From Cyprinodon diabolis (Eukaryota; Chordata; Actinopteri; Cyprinodontiformes; Cyprinodontidae): a stretch of DNA of 64,000 nt. The notes beneath the pieces were generated by a model that was not told the DNA's origin, searched no databases, and was given only the letters and a program-made list of their open reading frames with translations. The first letter of the stretch is position 1; every line of letters begins with the position of its first letter. Below, piece by piece: positions 1-10,795 of this stretch. The stretch spans positions 4,390,341-4,454,340 of the forward strand of contig CM060065.1 of the NCBI GenBank assembly GCA_030533445.1, in the 5' to 3' direction. The position numbers were made by a program, and so were the translations under genes.

Positions 1-1079
1 AAAAATCCACTGTATTGTTTTTTCTTTTTTTTACAGGAATTCTAGCACTGAGTAAATCATCATATTGACATTTCCATTTCCTGGCTCTGATCCCCTAGAT
101 GAAAGAGATATTTCTCTGGTTTTTGAACGAGTTTGCATGATCTCAAGCCCCAGCTCATTATACACACCATCATACATCGCCCTCATCCCCCAAACACCAT
201 GACCTTTAAGCTTTCATTGCTTTTTTTAATTTAAAATGTTTAACCACATTTTCATATCCCATATATGAGGGGAAGACATCAATAAATCCAAGAAATGAAA
301 CAGAGCACTGTATCTACCCTGTATGTGTTTAAGTTTGAGCTTCTAAATCAATTATTATACAGTATATTGAAGCTTTAAATATGGTAATGAGTTTTTCTTG
401 ACAATGTGTGTCATTTCGCTTAAAAATAAACTTACCTTAATTTTTTTTTCATTTAAAGCTTAATAAGAAGCTCAGAGAAACCTGTCTGTTAAATAATGAA
501 AAGCAAAATTCACTTCTATCTCCTTCCAGTATTTGAAGAGTGCTTCCCGGAAAAAAAATGTTTGTTAGAAGGAGAAAGGTTTGAAGATTTGACCTTGCGG
601 TGGACCGAGGAAAATCAAACACACTAACATTTGAATCATTGGAGTAAGCTGCATCTAAACACAGGAGTTCATCCATTTATTCAATAAACGTTCTAAACTT
701 ATTTAAATTATTCTTACTTTTGTTTTCTGCCACCTTTTGAGCAGGCAATCAGCATTACCTTGGACTAGTGAACCACAACGCTTCAGTGTCTCTTATAAGG
801 AATTCAGGCGATAAACAATCCCATACTACATCAAAATAGTGAGGTGGAAAAAATATTGTTAATGGATTTCCAGCTCTGCTTTTACAAATAAAAATCTGTT
901 TGCATTCACGGTCAGAGAGTGCAAATAGTTTTCAGATGTACAGAATGTTGCTATCAGCTTTAAACATTGTGTTTGGCTTCAAAGGTCAGGCACAGACATT
1001 AAATACGTAGAGTTTATGTTGAACGCTGAACGGCGTAACTACAGGTCGCTGCCATATGGGTGGAGTCTGGAGATGGAGA
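1..1079. other. AT-rich stretch without recognisable gene
   Basis: No reading frame here resembles a protein family I know, and I see no repeat family or RNA gene. The longest open frames are short and unsupported. It is probably intergenic or intronic DNA; a short host exon without recognisable motifs could be missed by eye. Confidence 0.5.
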
Positions 1080-1860
1080 CTGTACAATGCCTCGTACTTG
1101 TGCTTGTTGTCTCTGTTTAAGGGTCTTGTTTGGTTTGAAATGTATTGGGATTTTGTGTTTGGAGAAAATCCTCTTGAGTATTTTAGAGATTCCAGCAACA
1201 TATGGGATGGCGTTGTTTTTGCAGACAGAGACTAGTGCATCCTAAGGACAAAACCCCCAGACCAAATATGAACGCAGTGGTGAGAGCGCCATCCTCAGGA
1301 CAAGACTCTGCGGTACATCTGAACCTTTTGGACATAGGACATTTTTCAGGACAAGTTTTGAGGACCAGAATGTCTGAAAATAGGTGGTTTGAAAGGGGCA
1401 TGAAGGAAGCCATCTAAGAAAGAAAAACCAAAAAGAGGGGTGGACTCAAATTTCAGCTTTCAAAAACCTAAGATGTGCGTTAGAGTTGATTCCTTCCCGC
1501 TATCATCTCACCCCGACCCACTTGCAGGGGACCAAAACATCTCACCTGGTCAGCCAGGCCAACAGTTCCCCTTAATGCCTTTCTTTGCCTTTCAGAGGCA
1601 TAGACCAGTATCAGGTATTGCAGGCCAACAAAAAACCCAAACAACTCCACATTCCGAAGTGGTGGACCCCTTCTTCGAGTTCAATTTGCATTTTCTAAGC
1701 CAAAACAAGGCTTAGTTTTGGGCCACTCTATAAAGCTTCAAACTCAATGCTAATTCTGACATTTTGTATTGACAAAGCTTCCTGGATGGGAAGTGAAATG
1801 GCTTCAAACTTGGAAACATAGACAAGTGGATTGTTTTGAACTTTTTTAGAATGACTAGTC
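1080..1860 (+). mobile_element. Penelope-like element, 3' part with inverted 5' segment
   Basis: On the plus strand from about 1215, codons read RLVHPKDK and later ENRWFERGMKEAI. These resemble the linker and the C-terminal part of the GIY-YIG endonuclease region of Penelope-like retroelements (established family pattern, recognised by eye). A stop follows KEAI at about 1415, so the frame is broken. Just upstream, from about 1216 down to 1080 on the MINUS strand, codons read IPYVAGISKILKR and later FKPNKTLKQ, the segment that normally precedes RLVHPKD on the same strand. The copy therefore carries a 5' inversion. Sequence from about 1588 to 1857 recurs at 53348-53645 (plus) and, in its last part, at 36228-36352 (minus), supporting a dispersed family. 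It is 5' truncated and cannot encode a full reverse transcriptase. Confidence 0.72.
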
Positions 1861-2039
1861 TTATCTTTGAGTTTTCATTGGTTTTATGTCTATTTTGTGT
1901 TTTTCTAGTTATTTTTTTATTGTATTTGAGTTCTTCAGTATTACTTGTTTGACCTCTGTTTGTATTCAAAGTGAGACAGCCAGTTGGAAAGTTCAAATCG
2001 TTTTATAAATAAAAACATAAACAAACGAAACTAAAGTTC
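1861..2039. other. AT-rich tail with LTR-start-like similarity
   Basis: The stretch around 1863-1945 shares the phrase gttttcattggttttat with 28188-28240, next to a TGTCATGG sequence there. It may be a remnant of a gypsy-like LTR start. No boundaries are visible and the assignment is weak. Confidence 0.25.
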
Positions 2040-2761
2040 CTCTACTGATCTGTGGCTCGTGGCTGCTGCAGGAGGGGGGCGGGGCATCACTCAATCTGTG
2101 GGAGAGTGAAGACTGACACGGCGCACGTCACCCAGAGTGTCCCTGGTGCTCCAGCCCCGGAGGACTTGAAGGAAGCCAATCCGGGACAGGGATACAGATC
2201 AGGCAGGAACAGACAGATGAGCCAGGATCCAGACTTCCAGGCATCCAAAAGATCCCAGGCAGGTTCAGAGTCCGACTGAGTCTAAGGAAGCATGACCAGG
2301 CGGACATTAACAGGAGCAGACAGGGATTAGGTGTAGGTGCAGAAGGGCAGGCTCAGTGGTGGAGGGTAGCAGAGACAGGATGTGGAACCAGAACTTGAAC
2401 AGGACCTTTAATCTGGACTCCTCCTTGGAGCCAGGCTTACGGTGATGAAAACTTTTCCTCACTGCATATAGAGCCAAAAACCCTGAGGACTCAGCAGGGG
2501 AGGAACAGTGAACGATCAGGAGATGAGACAGACACAAAACCCTCTTTCCACTGGCCGCCAGGATCCAGGACCTGAACCGTGGAATAAACTAAACAAACTC
2601 AACAGACAGACTAACAGAAAACAAATAATGTTCAGGCCCCAAATGCTCAGGCTGAACTGAATATAAAGAAAAGGAATAAATGATAATCACAGCAGGGCGG
2701 AAAAACGGCAGGTGAAAAAAATAAACAAGTTAAGGTGGAGGAATCAGGCCAGATCATGACA
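2040..2761 (-). repeat. Possible LTR-like remnant
   Basis: The right edge reads gatcatgaca, which on the minus strand is TGTCATGATC, the same kind of start as the solo LTR at 41227. The interior is purine-rich and GC-richer than its neighbours. I could not find a matching opposite end or a target duplication, so this is a suggestion only. Open frames inside show no recognisable domain. Confidence 0.3.
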
Positions 2762-3016
2762 CTGTTGCATTCTTATGTCAGTGTCCTTTCCCCTAGCTCC
2801 CATCTACTACCTCTGTCCACACCTGGTCCCATTCTGCTGATTAGGCTGGCCTTTGTTTCTTTCTCCCATATACAGTATACACCTCCTGTTCATTCACTGT
2901 TTGCTGGTTCATCATTATTTCTTCCCTTTCATGTGAGTTTTCTGGTTTTCAGTATTTTTGTGGATTCTGTGGATTATGTTTGTGGATTTCTGCTTCTGAT
3001 GACCTTTTGGATATTA

Positions 3017-3218
3017 CAGGTGCTGGTCATAAAATTAGAATATCATGAAAAAGTAGATTGATTTCAGTAATTCCATTTAAAAAGTCAAACTTGTATATTA
3101 TATTCATACATTACATACAAACTCATATATTTCAGATGTTTATTTTGTTTAATTTTGATGATTACAAATGACAACAAATGAAAATCTCAAATTCATCATA
3201 TCAGAAAATTAGAATATT
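3017..3218. repeat. Left terminal inverted repeat of Tc1 element
   Basis: It begins CAGGTGCTGGTCATAAAA and is matched in inverse orientation by 4427-4628 with one mismatch. It contains outer and inner transposase-site-like direct repeats sharing aaaattagaatat. Confidence 0.95.
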
Positions 3219-3304
3219 ACTGAAGACCAATAAAAACAAAGGATTTATAGAAATGTTGGCCAACTGAAAAGTATGAACATGAAAAGTATGAGCATGTACA
3301 GCAC

Positions 3305-4309
3305 TCAGTATTTAGTTGGGCCTCCTTTGGCCTGTATTACTGCAGCAATGCGGCGTGGCATGGAGTCGATCAGTCTGTGGCACTGCTCAGGTGTTATGAT
3401 AGCCCAGGTTGCTCTAATAGTGGCTTTTAGCTCTTCTGAATTGTTGGGTCTGGTGTATTGCATCTTCTTCTTCACAATACCCCATAGATTTTCTATGGGG
3501 TTAAGGTCAGGAGAGTTTGCTGGCCAATTAAGAACAGGGATACCATGGTCCTTCAACCAGGTACTGGTAGCTTTGGCACTGTGTGCAGGTGCCAAGTCCT
3601 GTTGGAAAATGAAATCTGCATCTCCAAAAAGTTGGTCAGCTGCAGGAAGCATGAAGTGCTCTAAAACTTCCTGGTATGTGGCTGCGTTGACCCTGGACCT
3701 CAGAAAACACAATGGACCAACACCAGCAGATGACATGGCACCCCAAACCATCACTGACTGTGGAAACTTTACACTGGACTTCAAGCAACGTGGATGAAGT
3801 GCCTCTCTTCTTTTCCTCCAGACTCTGGGACCTTGATTTCCAAAGGAAATGCAAAATTTACTTTCATCAGAGAACATGACTTTGGACCACTCACCAGCAG
3901 TCCAGTCCTGTTTCTCTTTAGCCCAGGCAAGACGCTTCTGACGCTGTCTGTGGTTCAAGAGTGGCTTGACACAAGGAATGCGACAGCAGAAACCCATGTC
4001 TTTCATACGTCTGTGTGTGGTGGTTCTTGAAGCACTCACTCCAGCTGCAGTCCACTCTTTGTGAATCTCCCCCACATTTTTGAATGGGTTTTGTTTCACA
4101 ATCCTCTCCAGGGTGCGGTTATCTCTCTTGCTTGTACACTTTTTTCGACCACATCTTTTCCTTCCCTTCGCCTCTCTATTAATGTGCTTGGACACTGAGC
4201 TCTGTGAACAGCCAGCCTCTTTAGCGATGACCTTTTGTGTCTTGCCCTCCTTGTGCAAGGTGTCGATGGTCGTCTTTTGGACAACTGTCAAGTCAGCAGT
4301 CTTCCCCAT
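3305..4309 (-). CDS. Tc1-like transposase (DD34E), apparently intact
   Basis: Encodes a cut-and-paste transposase that would act in the nucleus on the element's own terminal repeats. I place the start at the ATG reading MGKTADLT because Tc1 proteins usually begin MGK; an in-frame ATG 12 codons upstream (4345) is possible. With the MGK start the protein has 334 residues, normal for the family. Residues about 11-43 form the first helix-turn-helix of the paired-type DNA-binding region, followed by a basic GRKR-type segment. The catalytic triad is visible: D148 in MFSDESKF, D238 in FQQDLAPAH and E273 in LNPIENLW, with 34 residues between the last two. The C-terminus ends KGGPTKY, the usual family ending. 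I see no stop or frameshift. Whether it is expressed or active cannot be read from sequence. Confidence 0.95.
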   Translation of the reverse strand: MGKTADLTVVQKTTIDTLHKEGKTQKVIAKEAGCSQSSVSKHINREAKGRKRCGRKKCTSKRDNRTLERIVKQNPFKNVGEIHKEWTAAGVSASRTTTHRRMKDMGFCCRIPCVKPLLNHRQRQKRLAWAKEKQDWTAGEWSKVMFSDESKFCISFGNQGPRVWRKRREALHPRCLKSSVKFPQSVMVWGAMSSAGVGPLCFLRSRVNAATYQEVLEHFMLPAADQLFGDADFIFQQDLAPAHSAKATSTWLKDHGIPVLNWPANSPDLNPIENLWGIVKKKMQYTRPNNSEELKATIRATWAIITPEQCHRLIDSMPRRIAAVIQAKGGPTKY

Positions 4310-4426
4310 GATTGTGTAGCCTATAGAACTAGACTGAAAGACCATTTAAAGGCTTTTGCAGGTGGTTTGAGTTAATTAGCTGATTAGAGTGTGGCACCAG
4401 GGGCCATCAATTTTGAACCTTTTCAC

Positions 4427-4628
4427 AATATTCTAATTTTCTGATATGATGAATTTGAGATTTTCATTTGTTGTCATTTGTAATCATCAAAATTAAACAA
4501 AATAAACATCTGAAATATATGAGTTTGTATGTAATGTATGAATATAATATACAAGTTTCACTTTTTAAATGGAATTACTGAAATCAATCTACTTTTTCAT
4601 GATATTCTAATTTTATGACCAGCACCTG
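4427..4628. repeat. Right terminal inverted repeat of Tc1 element
   Basis: Reverse complement of 3017-3218 apart from one base (in the a-run followed by tcaaac versus tgaaac). It ends at a TA target dinucleotide. Confidence 0.95.
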
Positions 4629-4704
4629 TAAATCTGCAAGTAGCCACTTTCAGCTTCAGTCTCTGCATTTGGATCCTCCTCTCAAACCTCCACCCAACCT
4701 GACA

Positions 4705-7700
4705 CTTTGCTTATCATGGAGTGATCTCATCATTGCGTTCGGTCATTGCACCGGAAATTCATGAACATTGACCAGTTCTCCCACTTGAACTGTGGATATG
4801 TCAGCTGCAGAGTTAGCATGCGTTCTCTGATCATTTTTTCCTTTGTCTCTTTCTTCATTGGGTCGTATTTCACCATAGTTTTTGTTCATCAAAGGTTCCT
4901 AGCAAACCTTTTCAGAGCAGCTGCATTTATGACATAATTAAATAGCTATTTGTTACTTTTAACCAGTAACTAAGATTTATCACACTTGATGTTAATTAGA
5001 GGATCTCCCTCCACCTCCGTATTTTAATTTTCACTTCCGAATTATCCTCAGTAGAATAAGATCTGTGGTTATAACCTAACTTTTGTTGAAAATTCAAGGG
5101 CGAATGCTAACAAGCTTATAAGACTCAGAGTGGACTAATTCTGTCCATCATTTCTCTATGATCTATCTGGCTGTTTTTTATGCACTGTATGGAGGGTAAA
5201 GATGCTAACATTTGCAAGAACTGAACAAACCTCAGGCTAATTAGCATTGCCCTGGAAGGCTCTTTAGACATTCTGAAATCTGTGTCCATCAGCTCAACTG
5301 CAATGATGTTCATTCTGAGCCTTTTTTCAACCAGACTAGGCTGCAGTGGGAGAAATAAACCCACAGTGCTAATACACACACACCTCCACAGCTCCTTGAT
5401 TCCCAGTACACAGTAGCGTAGCTCCTTGACACTGATCTATACTCAGCGATTTATTACTCCCTTTAATGAGTGAGGTGAGATGGCTGCTCACAGCAGTTCC
5501 CCAGCAAGTTTCTGCAATGCTGCAGCAGATTATATTCAGGGCATCTCAACAACAATGCTGAAGAGATCCCCTACCTTTGCTAGCTCTGTATACTTCTCAT
5601 CCCTCACTTGTTCTCATGTATATGAGACCAGGACATGGTGCTGTTATTCGAAGCTAATCCATATTGGAAATGCTGTTTGAGCACCATTAAGCAGCCATTT
5701 GTCTTAGGAGAAGGTGACTAGTGAGTCACAGTCTCTTTATCTACTGTAATAACTCACCAGGCACATTAACAGTCGGAGATTAGGAGAGGGAGGACACGTT
5801 GGTCTTCAGAGGGTTTTAAAAATTATATTCTTTCACAATTAGTACTATAATGCTGCAAAGTCACACCGATCTCTTCTTAATTCACCCTGCACAGACTTGT
5901 AAACCATTGAATGGAGATGAAAGATAAAACTGCTCTTGTTTAGAATAAAACGTTTCATTCAGGAAGTATATTCTAACTAAACAGGAATCCATTTAGTTTT
6001 CTTGCTCCTTGTATTAAATCTGTAATATCAGGCCATCATGCCTCTGATTCCACCCACATGAAAAACAATTGGATGAAACATACCAACCACTGAGATGCAG
6101 ATGGAGGCAGCACAGTGGGAACGTTGCACATGCACTTATCGTGCATTGGTAATTGAGTGTGTACTGGGACTCGGCAGGCAGAAACATGGCAGCTATATTA
6201 ACAACCTCTGTCCTCAGCTCTGAATAAGGAACAAGCCTGTGCATCCCTGACATTTAAATAAACTTGATTTCATGACGGCAGCCGCCTTTTTTTAATCATT
6301 GTTGTATACAGCGCTATGGTTGATGTTGCAGAATGATACTATTCCCACAGGAAGTAAGCTCTGAACTGATTGTGAAAGTCAGTGTAAAACAAAAACACAC
6401 AAAAAAAACAATAATCTTGAAAAGGGCAAAGGCTGTAATAAAAAAAGAAAAGCAACAAATCTCTTTGCAATATCTGCTTTTGCATAATTATAATATCTCA
6501 CCTACAGTTTCAGGAAGCCCTGAGGCTTTCTGCCATGTTATCATGGTTATTCAATACAACAGAATCTGAACGCAGGTCATTGGGAAGGTACCTGCTTGTC
6601 AGGATTTCTGATATTTGAATTTTCCTTAAATGGATCATGTATGTCCTTTATGCAGCTGTAAAGAGAATAACAATGCCACGTGGACAATTTTGGCTTAAGG
6701 AACTTTCATTAACCTGAGGGCTATATAGTTCTGGGCTTCAGCTTCTGCAGCGTCTCACATGTTAAACTGGCCAGAAAGGAGGGGTCAGACGAGGGCTACA
6801 TCCACACAGAGCTGAGTAAGGTATCTACACAAAAAAAGTGTAGAGATGAAACCGCCTGAAGACAACAATGCTGGATCAGGAGGTGTGCAGCAGCGAGTGG
6901 TGCACTAGTTCTGCCACACAGGCAAAGGTAGAGGAAAGAAGTAGGAAGTAAGAGGCAAACAGTCAACACATAACAGAGAAAAAAAAACAGTGTTAAATAA
7001 CGTGTATGTAAAATTAGCAGTAAATTCAAAAGCCTCTAAAACTAAACTGGACCGCATATGTTGGTTTTGGGAGATGCATGTTAGGGGTCATAAGGGCTGC
7101 ATTGGCTCACAGATAATAACACAGGAGTTTGTAGCCAGTTATGTAGTCTGACAAGACGAGATCCTGATGCAAAGGATAATGTCAAGGCATCTGAAATTAT
7201 TGACACTGTGATTGAACAGAAGGAAGGAAGGGAGGGGTAATAAATCTTCAAGATATTAGACAGCTAAAAGCATTGAGCATCCCTGTGAGAACAGGCTCTC
7301 CATTCACAGTTCTTCTTTTAATGAAGCCATCGAAGGTTTTATCTTTCATTGACACTTCAGAGTAAAGCCCTCTTTCCAGGTGCATAGCCTCAGGATGAAA
7401 ATGTTCAAGTGTATAAAATTGGCTCTGAGATCCCAAGAATAAAGGCGGACCTAAAGCAGATTTTTGCATGAAGGTCTTTATTAGCTCGGGGACGTGAATT
7501 TCTCTAACAGGCATTTCTATTATATGAGATAAGAGGAGGGCTGCCAAACTAGATTGTGTCATTTACAGAAATTAGAGGTGTATCAAGTAGAGCCAAGACA
7601 CGATCTGCCGCACCTAATTAGAATCTACAGATGATATAAATGTACTTGAGCAATGATCCCTCAGTGGAAGTGCTCTTTTATTGCCTCCTCTACAAAGTCA

Positions 7701-8402
7701 AAGGTTAACTCTCATATTTCTTTCCTCTGAACATCTTCTTTTATGCCTTAATAACCAGGACATATGCTATTACTGTAATAGAGGTACCTTATTCAGGGGT
7801 TGGTTGGTTTAAATCCCATATAAGATGATCATGTTTAAAATACATGTCGATATGATAATAGTACTATAATAGTACACTTTTTTCTGCACCACAAAACCAC
7901 TTATTAAATGAGTTATAAATGTATAAGCGGTTCTTTATTTCTCTTTTTTGATAATGTTCCCAGCTGTGACTCTCAGAGCTAATTGGTGCAGAGTAATGGT
8001 CTCAAACTAGGACTTAACCTTCAACATTGGGCTCTCTGTTTCAAGTGGTGCTTCATCCTGATTTTGAATGTTGAATCCTCCACTAATAACTGAAAATTAT
8101 GAAGCTTTGCAATATTTCTGTGGCGCTGTTTGGAAATTCTTTGTTAACCTTTCCTTATTTTCCTGCTGCATTCCTATCATCCAGAGACAAACCTTTAATG
8201 TCATCATTAAATCATATGCTTCATTTAATATTGAGTTGTAGTTGGACGGACAAGAACTTCAGAGTTTTTAAGTGATTATGTTTTAGCCTGTGGCGTTCAA
8301 TCATATAATTAGGAAATTAAAATAAATTGGTGATAAATACTTTCAGCAAGTACATCCTGTGATATAGTCACAAAATAGATGTAAATCATTGATACTTTCT
8401 AC
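4705..8402. other. Long AT-rich stretch, no gene or repeat recognised
   Basis: I read both strands and found only short open frames without family resemblance. No transposon ends, LTRs or RNA genes were noticed. It could be intergenic or intronic single-copy DNA; conserved non-coding elements would not be visible without comparison to other fish. Confidence 0.5.
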
Positions 8403-8407
8403 AAATG

Positions 8408-9213
8408 TGTCATGATTTTATCAAGAGCTCGGACACACATGCAGAGAGACCAATCCAGAGAGACCAGGGGAAAGGTTTAACAGGTTTATTTAGGAGTTTG
8501 TGATAAATCCAGTGTTGCTCTGAACACTGCTCAGCTGGAACAGAAAGGTGAGGGGAAGACACTGCGGTTAGTTCAGGCTCAGTAGGAATTTTGATTCTCG
8601 AACTTGAAGAGGAGAATTTGGTAGATAACTCACGTTTCCAGAGAAGTTGCTGACTCTTAGACTCCAGTCTGTGTGTGGAAGTTTCAGTGTTTGTCTGACT
8701 CAGTGGAGGGCGGACAGGGTTTACCCAGAATGCGGTTGTTAGTACAGAGAAGCTGACTGCCACTCAGATTTCCGGCGGTACTTGAATGGGTCGTAGTGGA
8801 GATGAATCCCTCACTCAGTGTGAATCTCAAATGATCTCTTGAGTAAAGGGGATTCAAACCTTCAGTTTGAATCCTCAGCTTAGTTTGAAGCTCAGATGAT
8901 CCTTCCAGGGAGAGAAGGTCTAAAACATCCAGTTTGCAGGATGACTTCCTGCCGAGAGGAAAAGACAAAAAAAAGATTAAAACTAAGGTTGACAAGAACT
9001 CAGTTTGATTCAGCAAAACTCAGCTTGGCTAGAGTACCCAAAACTGGCAAACACTCTGGCGTCGAGGTAGTGGCAGTCAGTAGCTTAAGAGCGCTCCGTT
9101 AATGAGGTAAATCCCAGCAGGTGTGTAGAGAGGCGGACCAGAACCAGGCACCTCATGGTGGAGGAAGGAAGACAAACACAGAAAAAACACATACACAGAC
9201 AGGAATCCTGACA
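8408..9213 (-). repeat. Solo LTR of a gypsy-like retrotransposon
   Basis: The plus strand begins TGTCATGATT and ends AATCCTGACA, so both termini carry TGTCA/TGACA. The flanks are an exact 5-bp duplication, aaatg (8403-8407 and 9214-9218). There is no internal coding region, as expected after LTR-LTR recombination. On the minus strand a polyadenylation-like AAATAAACC precedes the end, giving the orientation. A core around 9045-9065 shares gccagagtgtttgccagtt with the plus-strand LTR at 20310-21038, so both belong to related families. Assignment to gypsy rather than another LTR group is inference. Confidence 0.85.
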
Positions 9214-9218
9214 AAATG

Positions 9219-9909
9219 TGCATCAGTTAATCAATTTGTAAAATAGCTCTTTCACCTTGAGATTAAGCATCAACAGTACATAAAGACGCCACTTGACATT
9301 TTTGAGGACAAAGTAATCTAGTCATCAGGTCAGAGAGTTTCAGTCCTTGAGTTTTGGTTTGCCTTGTATACCACCAGAACTACATTAACGGTAAAAACCC
9401 GGGTGTCTGACAAATCAGTAATTCTTGGGGAAAGGAAAAGGAAAATATTCCATTCTGACAGCATGGAACGAAATTTGACCAGCTGAGTATCTGCAAGTAA
9501 AGTTGTTTTATTGCTGACATTAATGCGGCAATTAGATTATTTCAAAGCAATCCAAAACTTCAATCTTTATGAGTCAATTTTTTTGTTAAATAAATTTCCT
9601 GGAAAACTCTATTAATGTTTTCAGTTGGGTTTTTTTTTTTTGGTCATATTGGTATATTAAGAACCAGATTATTTTGGGATTGCCTTATGAAAGGTTGATA
9701 ATGGGTTTGAGGTACATATTATTTTTATCTCATCACTGCTAATATTTAACAAGATTTAAAGCCTCTCCATCTTTTGCTCTTTAATTAATGGGACAATTTA
9801 GCATGAGTCCTACCTCTAAGTTATCAGAATTTAAAAGATTTTGTGCACTAACTAGCTATAAACCAGGTGTGGCTAAAATCCTAATAAAAATAACTCCAAT
9901 TGGGGGAAA
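9219..9909. other. No gene seen; short T-run near 9630
   Basis: AT-rich sequence between a solo LTR and an L2 fragment. I recognise no coding sequence. The part after about 9840 may be degraded 5' sequence of the following L2 element. Confidence 0.4.
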
Positions 9910-10795
9910 GGTTAAAAGGATTAAATGTGGTTTATTTAACATAAAATCTGTTAGTTAATGATTGGATTTGTGAGAATCGCATTGATTTATGTTGCCAAGA
10001 GAATTATACATGTATGAGCATAAATGAGGCAACTCCTTCTAGTTATTCAAATTTTCACATACCCAGATATTCTGGACAAGGAGGCGGAGTAGTAACAATC
10101 TTTCAGTCTGACTTACTGATTACTCCAAAATTAGTTACTAATAACAACTCTTTTGAAGATTTAACCCTTAATTTCCCTCATCCAAATTGCAAAGCAAGAA
10201 AACCTCTTCTTTTTGTAACTTTGTATCGTCCATTAGGACTTTACTTTAAATTTTTAGAACCATTTTCAGAGTTCCTATCTGATTTCTTCTTGACATCCAT
10301 GCTGACGTTGAAGGCGATAGCTTAAGTGCAGCCTTCAATGCTATTTTTCACGCTACTGGTTTTAATGGTGAATAGTCCCACACATTCTAATCTTTCTCCG
10401 TTCTACTTCGGACCTTGTGCTGACACATGTCATAGAATGTGAAGAAATAATAGTAGTTCCTCACAACCCTGTCCTCTCTGACCACTTTTTAATAACCTTC
10501 AGGATAACTTTAACAGAGCTCCCCTCCCCCTAAAGTTCAATTTTAGCTGTTCATGATCAGATAGTGCAGTTATAATTTTAAATACTTTATCTCTCCTCTG
10601 TGTCACTGAGCAGTGCTGCAGAGTTCAAAAGTTTAGCGTGTTCCCTTTCGGAGGTTGATGATTTTGTTGATGAGGTTGCTAGTTCTTTACGTACTGCCTT
10701 AGACAACGCAGCCCGTTTGAAAAAGATTAACTTTAAAAATAGAAAGCTGGCTCCTTGGTTTTTATACAGAGCTGCACACTGAAGCAACTCGTGAA
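9910..10795 (+). pseudogene. L2-type LINE fragment, endonuclease region
   Basis: The open stretch at 10014-10325 reads SINEATPSSYSNFHIPRYSG then GGGVVTIFQSDLL and LLFVTLYRP, resembling the apurinic-like endonuclease domain at the N-terminus of L2 ORF2. Beyond a frame break, out-of-frame codons around 10380-10500 and 10600-10790 still resemble the end of that domain and the linker before the reverse transcriptase (for example SLAACSLSEVDD-like text near 10620). The fragment therefore covers the 5' part of ORF2 that is missing from the L2 copy at 37267-39490. Several stops and shifts make it non-functional. Confidence 0.8.

Larger units (their letters stand above)
3017..4628 (-). mobile_element. 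Complete Tc1-like DNA transposon with IR/DR ends
   Basis: The element is flanked by TA dinucleotides (3015-3016 and 4629-4630), the Tc1/mariner target duplication. Its ends are inverted repeats of about 202 bp, 3017-3218 and 4427-4628, which I compared base by base and found to differ at one position. Each arm holds two similar direct repeats, an outer one (3026-3048, with aaaattagaatat) and an inner one (3201-3223, same core), the IR/DR layout that Tc1-like transposases bind. A single unbroken transposase gene lies between them. Matching arms and an open gene suggest a recent insertion. Confidence 0.95.
2776..4704 (+). repeat. Possible gypsy-like LTR remnant split by the Tc1 element
   Basis: Two pieces, 2776-3014 and 4631-4704, become contiguous if the Tc1 element between them is removed. 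The joined stretch begins TGTCAGTG and ends CCTGACA, the terminal pattern of the solo LTRs elsewhere in this window. Its last part resembles 39530-39720, including the phrase tctgcatttggatcctc. No 5-bp target duplication is visible, so the left boundary is uncertain. Confidence 0.4.

Noticed and set aside
10600..10782. Separate small gene
   Set aside because: Codons resemble the region after the L2 endonuclease, so it is part of the same LINE fragment.
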